From the NCBI RefSeq assembly GCF_905220565.1, contig NC_059416.1, positions 9,920,001 to 9,984,000 of the forward strand: a stretch of 64,000 nt of DNA, in the 5' to 3' direction. This document shows, one piece after another, positions 9,601 to 18,935 of the stretch; the stretch's first letter is position 1, and each line of letters starts with the position of its first letter. Both the position numbers and the translations under genes were made by a program. Source of the stretch: Melitaea cinxia (lineage: Eukaryota; Arthropoda; Insecta; Lepidoptera; Nymphalidae). The notes beneath the pieces are model-generated. The model did not search any database. It was given only the letters and a program-made list of their open reading frames with translations, and was not told where the DNA came from.

Positions 9601-10917
9601 TGTTGGCGCATTGGCGTGTTGGCGTGTTGGCGTGTTGGCGTATTGGCGTATTGGCACATTGGCGTGTTGGCGTGTTGGCGTATTGGCACATTGGCGTTTT
9701 TGGCGTGTTGGCGCATTGGCGTATTGGTCTGTTGGCGTGTTGGCGTATTGGCACATTGGCGTGTTGGCGTGTTGGCGCATTGGCCTATTGGCGTGTTGGC
9801 GTGTTGGCGCATTGGCCTATTGGCGTGTTGGCGTGTTGGCGTGTTGGCGTATTGGCGTGTTGGCATGTTGGCGTGTTGGACTGTTGGCATGTTGGCGTGT
9901 TGGCGTATTGGCACATTGGCGTGTTAGCGCATTGGCGTATTGGCGTGTTGACCTGTTGGCGTGTTGGCGAATTGGCGTGTTGGAGTGTTGGCGCATTGGC
10001 GTGTTGGCGTATTGGCGTATTGGCACATTGGCGTATTGGCGTGTTGGCGTGTTGGCGTATTGGTGTGTTGGCATGTTGGCGTGTTGGCGTGTTGGCGTAT
10101 TGGCACATTGGCGTGTTGGCGTGTTGGCGTGTTGGCGTGTTGGCGTGTTGGCGTGTTGGCGTGTTGGCGTATTGGCGTATTGGCACATTGGCGTGTTGGC
10201 ATGTTGGCGCATTGGCGTGTTGGCGTGTTGGCGTGTTGGCGTGTTGGCGTATTGGCGTATTGGCACATTGGCGTGTTGGCGTGTTGGCGTATTGGCACAT
10301 TGGCATGTTGGCGTATTGGCGTATTGGCGTGTTGGCGTGTTGGCGTATTGGTGTGTTGGCATGTTGGCGTGTTGGCGTGTTGGCGTATTGGCACATTGGC
10401 GTGTTGGCGTGTTGGCGTGTTGGCGTGTTGGCGTGTTGGCGTATTGGCACATTGGCGTGTTGGCGTGTTGGCGCATTGGCGTGTTGGCGTGTTGGCGTGT
10501 TGGCGTGTTGGCGTATTGGCGTATTGGCACATTGGCGTGTGGGCGTGTTGGCGTATTGGCACATTGGCATGTTGGCGTGTTGGCGCATTGGCGTATTGGC
10601 GTGTTGGCGTGTTGGCGTATTGGCGTGTTGGCGTGTTGGCGTGTTGGCGTGTTGGCGTGTTGGCGTGTTGGCGTGTTGGCGTGTTGGCGTATTGGCGTAT
10701 TGGCACATTGGCGTGTTGGCGTGTTGGCGTATTGGCGTATTGGCGTGTTGGCGTGTTGGCGTGTTGGCGTGTTGGCGTGTTGGCGTGTTGGCGTGTTGGC
10801 GTGTTGGCGTGTTGGCGTGTTGGCGTGTTGGCGTATTGGCGTGTTGGCGTGTTGGACTGTTGGCGTGTTGGCGTGTTGGCGTGTTGGCGTATTGGCGTGT
10901 TGGCATGTTGGCGTGTT
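6651..10917. repeat. 4.27-kb satellite of an 8-bp unit, consensus GCRYRTTG
   Basis: The whole interval is a head-to-tail array of 8-bp units, about 530 of them. The common forms are GCGTGTTG, GCGTATTG, GCGCATTG, GCACATTG, GCATGTTG and GCACGTTG. Rare variants (GCGTTTTTG, GACTGTTG, GGGTATTG, a GTTAGC and a GTTGACC form) mark positions and show higher-order duplication. Because 8 is not a multiple of 3 and the unit has no stop in any phase, three units (24 bp) read as the same eight-residue cycle in all frames. The plus strand gives cycles such as ACWRVGVL and the minus strand ANTPTRQH. Open frames of hundreds of codons on both strands are therefore artefacts of periodicity. There is no start context, splice signal or codon bias for a real protein. 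The plus strand carries GG every 8 nt. Confidence 0.95.
7372..10015. repeat. 1,322-bp higher-order tandem duplication inside the satellite
   Basis: Segment 7372-8693 is repeated as 8694-10015. Marker variants shift by 1,321-1,322 bp: GCGTGTTAG at 7492 and 8814, GCGTTTTTGG at 7764 and 9086, and at 8373 and 9694. Differences I saw are one deleted base near 9404 and two one-unit slippages that cancel (7 versus 8 units after 8180/9501, then 4 versus 3). A second level, with a 609-bp offset, links 7764-8092 to 8373-8701. Confidence 0.85.
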
Positions 10918-11095
10918 GTGCAATCGAAAGCCGATGTTTATCATGTGGTCACATTTAAATTTCATCGAGATCTGATTACAGCTTTTGGAGTAATCTTTGA
11001 TAATGCATATTTACCTACTTGACATTTTTTGTCTACTTACGTTGTATTACTTGTCAATATAATTGAAGTCGGTTTTTCTTCGTTTGCCTGCAAAC
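10918..11095 (+). mobile_element. T1 element, 3' half
   Basis: From AATCGAAAGCCGATGTTTAT to GAAGTCGGTT and the terminal hairpin GTTTGC-CT-GCAAAC, it matches the right part of the full T1 copies at 22.8 and 47.7 kb. It begins exactly where the satellite ends. The T1 left half is absent here; a left-end fragment in the same orientation lies at 4667. Confidence 0.75.
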
Positions 11096-11504
11096 AATTA
11101 TTTTTGACTCGTTTTCTAATACGTTATAAGGTTCGTATGGAATGATAAATTAAGAAAATTGCAGAGAAAATTAAAATATTTTAGAAAACGTAATGTATTT
11201 AACGTTACGTTTTCTTCACGTGCCTTACAGTTCTCAAGACAAGTGAACGTCTGTCGGGTAAGCTAGTTGATTAAATAATGTTGTTCTATAGATTGATGGT
11301 CCATCTCATCTATACACATTGATCTATGTTGCGTGTCCTTGTTTATATTAGAATTTGATTTATGTGGCAGTGTCGCAGTGGTCTTCGTTCGAGCGACACG
11401 TGTCATCGCTTTGTAGTACAAATGTATGTAATGTGTGTTTGTAAATATATATGTGTGTGTGAAAGTACCGTCAACATAAACAAAACTTAATATTTAGATC
11501 TATA
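11096..11504. other. Spacer with TG/TA-rich stretch
   Basis: It contains a TATATATGTGTGTGTG run near 11445 and no coding signal. Confidence 0.45.
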
Positions 11505-11760
11505 AAAATAAATAAAATTGGAGTGTCCGTTTGTAATATTAAATGCATATGGATGTATATACGGTATACATACCAAAGTAACATTTTTTGCCATTTTTGT
11601 CTGTCTGTCTGTTTGTACCGGCTCTGGCTGGATAGCTGATGTAGTAAGGAGTAACGTAGACTACTTTTATTTTAGAATTTTATTTATTTTATAACTGTGA
11701 ACTAAACAATAACTTTTTTGTTAAATTCCACGCGGACGAAGTCGCGGCCACAGCTACCTT
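11505..11760 (+). mobile_element. Helitron-like element, family H2, sense orientation
   Basis: It begins near TGTCCGTTTGTAATATTAAA and ends with CCACGCGGACGAAGTCGCGG, then CCACAGCTA, a slightly decayed form of the hairpin-spacer-CTAG end. It contains a short GTCTGTCTGTCTGT run seen in other copies. Confidence 0.55.
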
Positions 11761-12017
11761 ATTATATAAACACATTGAACGCCTGTTTGAAAAAGGCTCA
11801 CATCGAGGATTCATTATATTCTTAACGCTTACGGACTATAGCTATAAATGACTATTAAGAAAGTTTTTCAACTTTAATTATTGGTACACAGGTTAGCTTC
11901 TGATTCAACGGTTAATAATTAAAAAGAGGCAAAGTTAAACGTGAAGTTGAGAACGTTATAAAATATGTACAAAGTTTTAATACACATTTAGGAAATGTAT
12001 CTTTAATTAGAAGTTCG
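11761..12017. other. AT-rich spacer
   Basis: No gene or recognised repeat. Confidence 0.4.
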
Positions 12018-12066
12018 CAGCTAAATAATACTGCTTTCAAGCAGTCTCGTGATCCTGCGGTGAGTA

Positions 12067-12614
12067 GGGGGTGATAGACGTGCGAGTATGTTCGCGAACT
12101 TGTGGCTCGACGACCTTTTTCGCCAGTGTGTCACCCTAAGTACGCGCACTTTAAAACCGCCGAGTAAGTTCGTTGGCGATTCGACAAGTTTGAAATTTTC
12201 CTCGTAGCCCGCCTCCGCTCGTGCGTGTGGCAGTACTGCGAGCCGCGAGCCGCCAATTTTAACTGACTTCCAAAAAAGGAGGAGGTTCTCAATTCGATTA
12301 ACGATGATTAGAACTTTTGACTGGGTGGATCGATTTGCATGGATTTTGTTTTAATTTAAAGGTGGTGTGTGTCGTGTGGTTCCATTTAAATATAATTGCG
12401 ATCTAATAAGTAAGAATGTTTTTTCGTCTACTTACGATGTGTTACTGGTCGATGTAATTGAAGTCCGTTTTTTTCGTTTGCGAGCAAATATAATTATGTT
12501 TTGCCAGTCCGTGGACGCGTAACGTTTGTAGTGTAGGTATTTGTAATTTTTGTTACTTCTGATTGTGAAGTTAATCAAAATGAATTATTTCCGTACGTAC
12601 GTCTATCACCCCCT
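12067..12614. mobile_element. 548-bp MITE-like DNA element with 15-bp terminal inverted repeats and TA duplication
   Basis: The left end GGGGGTGATAGACGT (12067-12081) is the exact reverse complement of ACGTCTATCACCCCC (12599-12613). TA occurs on both sides (12065-12066 and 12615-12616), and removing one restores the S1 sequence GTGAGTAAGGT. TA duplication suggests Tc1/mariner-type mobilisation. No transposase is encoded. The left interior is CpG-richer than the surroundings. Confidence 0.75.
12256..12500 (+). mobile_element. T1 element, internally deleted, nested in the MITE
   Basis: It has the T1 left end (AACTGACTTCCAAAAAAGG) and right end (GAAGTCCGTTTTTTTCGTTT, then hairpin GTTTGC-GA-GCAAAT) but is only about 245 bp against about 600 bp for full copies. 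The central part is missing. Confidence 0.65.
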
Positions 12615-12720
12615 TAAGGTAACCAGACCTCCGAGGAAGGGTCAGCGGTACGACGACGCGCTTCTGATTCTTCTGGTGTTACAATTGTAATCGCTTACGA
12701 TCAGGTAGGCCTAACACTTG

Positions 12721-13796
12721 TTTATGGATCTAGTATTGTATAAAAAATGTTATTAAGATTTTAGATTCCTCTCAGTTTTATTAACTCGCGCTCACGAAGT
12801 TTTTCTTTGAAATCAAGCCAGCTGTCGTTTTAAAATTTAAATTCTCTTTGTTCCAGTTTGTCTAGATCAAAAATAAATCATTTCGAGCGTTTTAATTGTC
12901 TAGACTTTTGTTTTAGATGTTAGTATCGTGATGATGAATTTATGGGTTTAATTGGTTAGACTGTAATAACGGTATATAAGTGCTTTGATGTCAAAACTAT
13001 CACGTGATTTTTTTCTTCATCCTCTGTAATAAACAGACTTTTGAATATATAAGAAAATTTTGAAATTAGTGTAGCATAACCTCAACTGTTTAATAATTTA
13101 GTTGATAAATCATAATAAATAAGGAAGACAAACGTATAAAATAAAACGACATTTTATATTAGTACATAAGGATTAGGTTTTACCCGTGACTTTGTACGTG
13201 TAAAACTTATAATCAATTTAATTTTTTTTTTGTTCAAATTCTAGTAGCAGGCTCTTATTAATCTGCGAATATGAGGACAAACATACATTTTCTTCGAATT
13301 TTCAGTGAAGCGCTTAAAATTTGTAATTATGTAAACTGCCTTATGTAGCAGATTTTGCGTTAACATGGCAAAAACACACAGATAGATAAAAATTCTGAAA
13401 ACAATTGTTTTGGCATCTATTGCTTACATAAACAGCCGTATAATTAGTTTCTTCTGAATACATTTCATGAATAGTTATTGGACAGTTACAATTTTATTAC
13501 CTAGAGATACGAATTACAATAGTTACAGAAAATCTAGTCTTGTCTCATTTAAATCTTGTTTTGTTATTGATAAAATTTATCTAGCACATAGGACACTGAT
13601 AAGATTTCTTAGCAGTAAGAACAACAGACCTTGAGAGCCTGTATCACCACAGATAATAAACTGCGACGTATGAGTTTTTAAGCTTTCACGGCCATTGCTA
13701 ATTATTTTAATGAAGATACGGTGGCACCTGCACTCTGCAACGTCACTAATAAATATCGAGAATCTACGAATGACAATTAGTGAAAGTTACTATATA
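12721..13796. other. AT-rich DNA, no gene recognised
   Basis: No coding frame, tRNA or shared repeat was found in this kilobase. Confidence 0.45.
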
Positions 13797-14118
13797 TATT
13801 TAATATATAAAATTCTCGTGTCGCAGTGTTTGTAGTTAAACTCCTCCGAAACGGCTTGACCGATTCTCATAAAATTTTCTGTGCATATTGGGTAGGTCTA
13901 AGAATCGAAAAACATCTATTTTTCAACCCCCTAAATGTTAAGGGTTGTCCACTCCTAAATTTATTTTTTTAATTTTTAAATAAATTATTTATTATTTATT
14001 TATTTTATGATACAACATTAAAAAATACATACAACCCTAAATTTTCAACCCTCTACGATCAACCCCTATTTTTGAATAGTGTTTAGCGGCAAGACAACGT
14101 TTGTCGAGTCAGGTAGTT
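13797..14118 (+). mobile_element. Helitron-like element, family H1
   Basis: It starts TCTCGTGTCGCAGTGTTTG and ends GCGGCAAGACAACGTTTGTC, GAGTCAGGTAG: a decayed terminal hairpin and CTRR end. The interior has CCCCTAAATGTTAAGGGTTG, shared with the 57.7-kb copy. Confidence 0.6.
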
Positions 14119-14387
14119 CATAAATAAATATATATATGAACTAGCTGCACGGACAGACTTCGTTCTGTCAAAAGTTAATATTAAAAATATTTTTTTAATT
14201 TTTTTAATTTATTTTTAGTATTAAAACCTTCCGCGGGCCTTAAGGAACATGAAAAAAAAAAAATTAGCCGAATTGTTCGAGTCATTCTCGTGTTATGCGC
14301 TTAGCTACATTTTTATTTATATAGATTAAACAACAACTATTAGAATAACAGGTTGTGAATAGAAATATATGACAGATAAACTTTCGA
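14119..14387. mobile_element. Diverged repeat piece
   Basis: A start AACTAGCTGCACGGACAGAC and the interior phrase CTTCCGCGGGCCTTAAGG resemble decayed H2-type sequence. Beyond this it is AT-rich without a gene. Confidence 0.3.
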
Positions 14388-14755
14388 ATAGCTAGTTGGC
14401 GAAGTTTGTAGTGATCCTATTTCGACTCGGAGTCTAGGAGTAATATACTTTGTATTTATTTATTTGAGTATTTGTGTACTCGGTCGAGCGTACTGTAGAG
14501 TTGTCATGCGTGGAATTACGTTACAGTAGATTTTACAGTATTTGAAACTAAGTTCCAAATATGTTTTAGTGTGTGGTGATTTTAATGTACATAGATATGC
14601 TAAAAGAAACCAACGATTAGAAGTAGATTAATTAATTTGTTTAACTTATTTAATTTAACAGACATATTGTGAATATGTAGCTATATCAGTCGGCTGATAC
14701 CTACAAGACTATCATTGTATTGCTTATCTTAGGAACAGACGGTCGTGCGTGTATG
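14388..14755 (+). mobile_element. tRNA-headed SINE, family S3, diverged
   Basis: The head GCTAGTTGGCGAAGTTTGTA matches the S3 head at 45.2 kb, and the tail AGTCGGCTGATACCTACAAG then GGAACAGACGGTCGTGCGTG matches the S3 3' part. The middle has diverged or been inserted into. Confidence 0.55.
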
Positions 14756-14883
14756 CTATAAAAAAGTAGTTTGATTTATATATTTATATAAAAAAGTAGT
14801 TTTTTAACTGTTGGTTACTGTTATACATCAGATGAATTTATCAGCAACCGGTAAAACTGCCTTAAAGCCTTTTTTTATGCAAT

Positions 14884-15160
14884 TATGTTGGCAAACAAGC
14901 GTACGGCTCACCCGATGGCAAGCGAATACCGCAGCCTTCAAACGCCTGCAACACCAGAAGCATCGCAAGCGCATTGCCGACCCTACCCCCACCAGGAGCT
15001 CTGATCACCTTACTCACCACAGGAACACAACACTGCTTGAAAGCAGTTTTATTTAGCTGTGATCTTCTGGTCGAGGTACTTCCCAATGCGGGTAGCTTCA
15101 GATTTTGAGCAGGAAATTTTCTGCTGTGCTACCTCAATGAGCATTGCTGACCTTAAAGCG
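14884..15160 (-). mobile_element. A-tailed retroposon S1
   Basis: It reads GCAAACAAGCGTACGGCTCA to the end of the S1 5' region on the plus strand, that is S1 in reverse. The open frames at 14811-15086 are chance frames inside it. Confidence 0.7.
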
Positions 15161-15832
15161 TAAAACATGTTAGTATTAAATGCAATTAATTTTCTAAGTA
15201 GGTAACAATGATAAAAATACTTAAGTCAAAGTACCTACAGCTATCAGTAAGCGAAATAGTGCTAAGGTACTTTAAACAAAAAAACATAATAGTAACGATG
15301 AATCATTCAAGCATTGTGATAAATTACATTCGGTTTTCGTAACAGTGACAGCACTTTAACTCTACTTTTAAAAGCATTACTGCGAGAGGAACGGTCCAGT
15401 TAAAACTTTTAAATGGACGTTAAATTGCGGCTATTTCAACGATTTAACGAATGCTTTCAAAACAATATAGTTCTCTTAATTTATTTAAAAAAAAAGTTTT
15501 TTTTTTTAACTAATTATTTGTATGAAAACTTGAGTAAAAAGCGGTTGTTTATTATTACTTACTTTCTAAGAGAAAGCCTGGCTTAGTATAATTATTTATT
15601 TTATTTTATTTACAGAAAAAAAATTAGATACAATTTATGTGATAAACAGTGCAGCAAAAACAATTAACAGTTTAACAGTGCACTGTGTTATATGTTGAGC
15701 TGTAATGTATGAAACGTTCAGGGAATGCATTATCAACATTTTCTAGACTTGACTTGTTTCATTCAAGGGTGTTAAAACAGTCTCATCAAATAATCAAATG
15801 TTAAATGCATTTACGTGATTAATAAAATCATA
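15161..15832. other. AT-rich spacer, possibly intronic
   Basis: No coding or repeat signal was seen. It would be downstream sequence of the minus-strand candidate gene whose exon lies at 15833-15936. Confidence 0.4.
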
Positions 15833-15936
15833 CTATACTAGCTGACTTATATACTGCCTCAGCTGCGAATACTTAATTTTATGTGGAATGTTGGTCGGGT
15901 ATAAAATTCGTGAACTATCAAACGAAGATGCCGAAA
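15833..15936 (-). CDS. Candidate second exon of an unrecognised minus-strand gene
   Basis: On the minus strand a strong acceptor (ATTCCATCTTTTTTACAG) ends at 15937. The following sequence is open to a TAG at 15835-15833. Read after two leading bases (TT) it gives SASSFDSSRILYPTNIP and continues HKIKYSQLRQY. The phase fits the candidate first exon at 18484-18433, whose last base G completes a GTT valine codon. The true exon may end at an internal donor instead of reading to the TAG, because the last 20-30 bp resemble a decayed repeat. No domain is recognised. Evidence is the acceptor, phase match and codon-like composition only. A transcript read would settle it. Confidence 0.35.
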
Positions 15937-16039
15937 CTGTAAAAAAGATGGAATACTGTTTACAATATTGTGACATATTTAATTCAATTTTCAGTACAAT
16001 TTTGTTTATTTTTTTATCCCGTAAGAACCTAGTTTTGAC

Positions 16040-16210
16040 GATACGTCGAAGCAGCACTCACACCACTAGGTGTTGCACTAACAGTCGCGGGTTCGATTAT
16101 TAAATATTTGTCTGGGCGTTTGTGGTTGTGTATTGTGTGTGTTTCTGGACCCCCGACACAGGAGAAAATCCTACTGGGGGCCGCTTAGTGTGAAGCGTTA
16201 TTATTTATTT
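16040..16210 (+). mobile_element. tRNA-headed SINE, family S2 relative (head half)
   Basis: It has a B-box-like GCGGGTTCGATTA followed by TTTGTCTGGGCGTTTGTGGT, the order seen in S2 copies (16.8, 56.8 and 59.5 kb). It then has an ending (GGAGAAAATCCTACTGGGGG) not shared with the others. Confidence 0.5.
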
Positions 16211-16810
16211 ATTTACTTAATAGTATTAGAAAATTGAAAAAAAAAATATGAAATAGGTATAATATATATTTAAAGGAAATATCAATAATTTTAATTTTTA
16301 TATATGTAGATATAGTAACCGATAAAACGGCTTATCCGTTTTTTCGAATACACGTGAAAGAGTATGCGTGTGTGCATTATTTATAAATGCCTTAAAGTAT
16401 CAGAAAAGCTCATGTTAAATATGACCTAATATTTAGTAGTACAACATTAGTATGTGTCACAAACGATTCATTAAATAACAATTCCGACATTAATTCAAGA
16501 ACATTTAAAATTAATTTCTGCTTTATTTTATGACGAACGTCGCAGTAAAACTCGGTTTAAATTCGACTAAACGGGTTAAGTGTTCTCGTGGTTTATAGCT
16601 CGTAAAACTGTTGATAACAATTAACAACTATGTTAAAAGAACTATCGCTCCGAGAGGAGTTACGAATGTGCACGAATTTTTATATTCGACTAGAATAGCT
16701 AAATAATTATTTAATCTCTTATTTATACTTAGCTAATGGGAAAGTTTTAATGGTGGATGAACTAAGTTTGATTTGCTTTTTTATTCAATGCTTAATTATT
16801 CGTATGTAAC
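16211..16810. other. AT-rich spacer within the candidate intron 15937-18432
   Basis: No coding or RNA signal was found. Confidence 0.4.
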
Positions 16811-17160
16811 GCTTTACGCTTCAGCCTGTAATATTCCACTGCATAGGCGTCTTTCCTCATGTAGGACAAGGATCAGAGCTTAATCCACCACGCTGCTCCA
16901 ATGCGGGTTGGCGGATATATTCCCTACTATGAGTAACGATCGCTATCAGGTGTACATGATAACAACCGGGACCGACGGCTTAACGTGCTCTCCGTGGCAC
17001 GGTGGGGAGACCATTAAGAATTGCACAAACACCCAGACCACCGCAAACATCTTTATGGCCAAAACAAATATTTGTCATGTGCGGGGATCGAACCCGCAAC
17101 CCCCAGTGCAACGGCCACAAACCAGTGCTGTGACCGTTGCGCCAACGCGGCGTCAATCGT
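16811..17160 (-). mobile_element. tRNA-headed SINE, family S2, near full length
   Basis: Minus-strand order: a tRNA-like head (GCGTTGGCGCAACGGTCACA as A box, GGGTTCGATCCCCGC as B box), a middle with TGTTTGCGGTGGTCTGGGTG, a conserved core CTGATAGCGATCGTTACTCA, and the tail TATTACAGGCTGAAGCG. About a dozen S2 pieces occur in the window. The reading frames at 16908-17209 are incidental. Confidence 0.75.
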
Positions 17161-17302
17161 AATCCTATGTAAGCCGCAGAGTAACAAAAGGTATTATTTT
17201 GGACCTTAGATCAGAAACTCTTTTAATGCCATCTTAACGGGATTAGAAGTAGTTTTGTTTAAGAATAGGTTTTTGTATTTCTTTGCATTATTATACAAAA
17301 TA

Positions 17303-17330
17303 TATATATAATAATAATAATAATAATAGT
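17303..17330. repeat. (TA)n/(ATA)n microsatellite
   Basis: A TATATATA run passes into about seven ATA triplets directly before the LINE fragment. It may be the border of that insertion. Confidence 0.7.
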
Positions 17331-17331
17331 A

Positions 17332-17770
17332 GTACTCGAACGCGACGGAGTCCGGCTCTACTGGGACCTGCCTATCGCCACAGACAGGACGATACTGGCG
17401 AACAAGCCTGATATCGTGGTGATGGACAGGGCACGGTCGAGGGTATTTTTAGTGGACATCACCGTCCCGCATGACGAGAACCTCGTGAAAGCCGAGACTG
17501 AGAAAAAACGTAAATATCTGGACCTAGCGCACGAGATTGTCGACATGTGGGGTGTGGGGTCTGCTGAAATAATCCCTATCGTAATATCTGCCAACGGTTT
17601 GATCCCGGTTAGCCTCGCTCACCATCTGAGGCAACTGGGGATCCGGGACGGTTCGCTCGCAGCCAGGATGCAGAAGGCGGTGTTACTTGACTCGGCTAGG
17701 ATTGTCCGACGGTTTCTCAGCCCTAACCCCCGACCGTTTGATCTCCCTGCCGGGGCGTATTCCTCCACCC
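17332..17770 (+). pseudogene. C-terminal fragment of a non-LTR retrotransposon ORF
   Basis: The frame through 17416 is open upstream to about 17329 and down to a stop after 17802. It reads RLYWDLPIATDRTILANKPD, then IVVMDRARSRVFLVDITVPHD, then EKKRKYLDLAHEIVDMW. The pattern (KPDIVV-D, LVDITVP-D, EK--KY) resembles the C-terminal nuclease-like segment found in several invertebrate LINE polyproteins, with acidic residues spaced as in PD-(D/E)XK folds. That fold is an inference. The rest of the element (RT) is missing, and the fragment runs into AT-rich DNA and a SINE tail at its 3' end. GC content is clearly higher than in the flanks. Confidence 0.6.
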
Positions 17771-17789
17771 GCTTATATTTATATATGTT

Positions 17790-17856
17790 ACGCTTCAGCC
17801 TGTAATATCCCACTACTGGGCATAGGCCTCTTTCCCCATGTAGGAGAAGGATTTAT
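17790..17856 (-). mobile_element. S2 SINE tail fragment
   Basis: CGCTTCAGCCTGTAATATCC and CCCATGTAGGAGAAGGAT on the plus strand are the S2 3' end in reverse. Only about 65 bp is present. Confidence 0.6.
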
Positions 17857-18426
17857 ATATGTAAGTATAAGTAAATTTACTATATTATTTATATAAGTAG
17901 TTATTATAATATCTATTATGTATTGGGCGGGCAGAGTGACATTCAGTGAAATAATAATAATAATGTATATAACAAAAAAACAAACAAATAAAGTGTACAT
18001 AAGTACGAATGCGAATATAAAGATTCGAATTAATTTTGGGACTTTGGTCATGCCTATTTCTTTCATGCTTAAGGAACTATTGTATGATGCAATAAAAAAA
18101 AGGCATAAATATCAATTCAGTAATCAAATTATATCTTTATATTTTTGGCATATTCCATGACAAAAGTATGGAATTCATATATCAATGATCTTTATGTAAA
18201 TAGATATTTTCTATTTCTCATTACTGATACATGTAAATAGTGGCGTAGGAGATGCTTCAATTATTTTTGATATTTCAGCTATTTTTACTGTGGTGTTATT
18301 GCGAGTAACGATACAATATAACAAAAGTGTAACCGCGTAACTTCATGTCGCGTAATTAGGTAATTAAATTTGACTGTCAGCGAATCTAATTTTCTTTAGT
18401 ATAAAGACTTTTACTGCACTACACTG
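17857..18426. other. AT-rich spacer, possible intron
   Basis: No gene or repeat was recognised. If the minus-strand gene is real this lies in its first intron. Confidence 0.4.
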
Positions 18427-18432
18427 ACTTAC

Positions 18433-18484
18433 CGCGATTATCATTTTGAAACTTCCGGTTTGTCGGTGCCGTTGCTGATGCCAT
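18433..18484 (-). CDS. Candidate initiator exon of an unrecognised minus-strand gene
   Basis: An ATG at 18484 (context GTGACTATGG) opens a 52-nt frame reading MASATAPTNRKFQNDNR plus one base. It is followed at once by a perfect donor GTAAGT (18432-18427). The exon ends in phase 1, matching the acceptor and frame at 15936. Composition is clearly less AT-rich than the flanks, and residues are mixed and hydrophilic, as in a disordered N-terminus. No family is recognised. About 95 nt upstream on the same strand lies TCAGTT (18581-18576), a good arthropod initiator, giving a plausible short 5' UTR. There is no TATA box. The model is inferred from sequence alone. Confidence 0.4.
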
Positions 18485-18575
18485 AGTCACGGGTGACTCG
18501 TACAGTATTGCGAAAGTTAAAGATCTAAGGTGGCTTATGTGTAGCAGAAGATGACCATAAAAAGTAGATTTTGAT

Positions 18576-18581
18576 AACTGA
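18576..18581 (-). promoter_or_regulatory. Candidate initiator (Inr) for the minus-strand gene
   Basis: TCAGTT fits the arthropod Inr TCAKTY, with +1 at 18579. A DPE-like GGTCAT occurs at +24 rather than the required +28, so downstream support is weak. Confidence 0.3.
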
Positions 18582-18699
18582 TATAAGTACATGTAACTTT
18601 GAGTTTTAAGCGGATCAATCAAAGCTGAGTTAAGCTTTTGCTTGCGTGTAGCTGTATATTTTAAGTATTTTATTTTTATTTTTATGTCATATAACAAGT

Positions 18700-18935
18700 A
18701 TACTGCCCATCTGATGGTAAGCGCTTAACTTTGCATATAGACGTCTGTAATACCAAAAGAATCGCTCGCCGCTGACCCTCCCCAGGAGCTCTTTCGAACT
18801 CAGACACCACAGTGACACAAAATTAGTTGAGAGCCGCATTAGTTAGCCTCGATCATCAGTAAGGTTGAGGTAATTCTCCAGACGGGCTGCTCCAGATTTT
18901 ATGCAGGATGTTTCCTGCTGTGTCCAGTGTCGTAG
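18700..18935 (-). mobile_element. A-tailed retroposon S1, old diverged copy
   Basis: CCATCTGATGGTAAGCGCTT, CCAGGAGCTCT and GCAGGATGTTTCCTGCTGTG in order match S1 in reverse with many substitutions. Confidence 0.6.

Larger units (their letters stand above)
12018..12720 (+). mobile_element. S1 retroposon split by a nested MITE
   Basis: The left part (12018-12066, CAGCTAAATAATACTGCTTT to GTGAGTA) and the right part (12616-12720, AAGGTAACCAGA to the 3' region) join into a continuous S1 sequence when the intervening element and one TA are removed. The copy is 5'-truncated relative to those at 35.3 and 59.5 kb. Confidence 0.75.

Noticed and set aside
6651..10917. CRISPR-like array
   Set aside because: There are no distinct spacers; the units abut directly and are only 8 bp. 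The context is a eukaryotic genome.
6574..11022. Very long ORFs (up to about 800 codons) on both strands reading LACWRVGV-like and ANTPTRQH-like repeats
   Set aside because: They are produced by the stop-free 8-bp satellite unit in all frames. There is no unique N-terminus, splice signal or codon preference.
14811..15086. ORFs of 81 and 67 codons
   Set aside because: They lie inside an S1 retroposon copy and do not recur as open frames in other copies.
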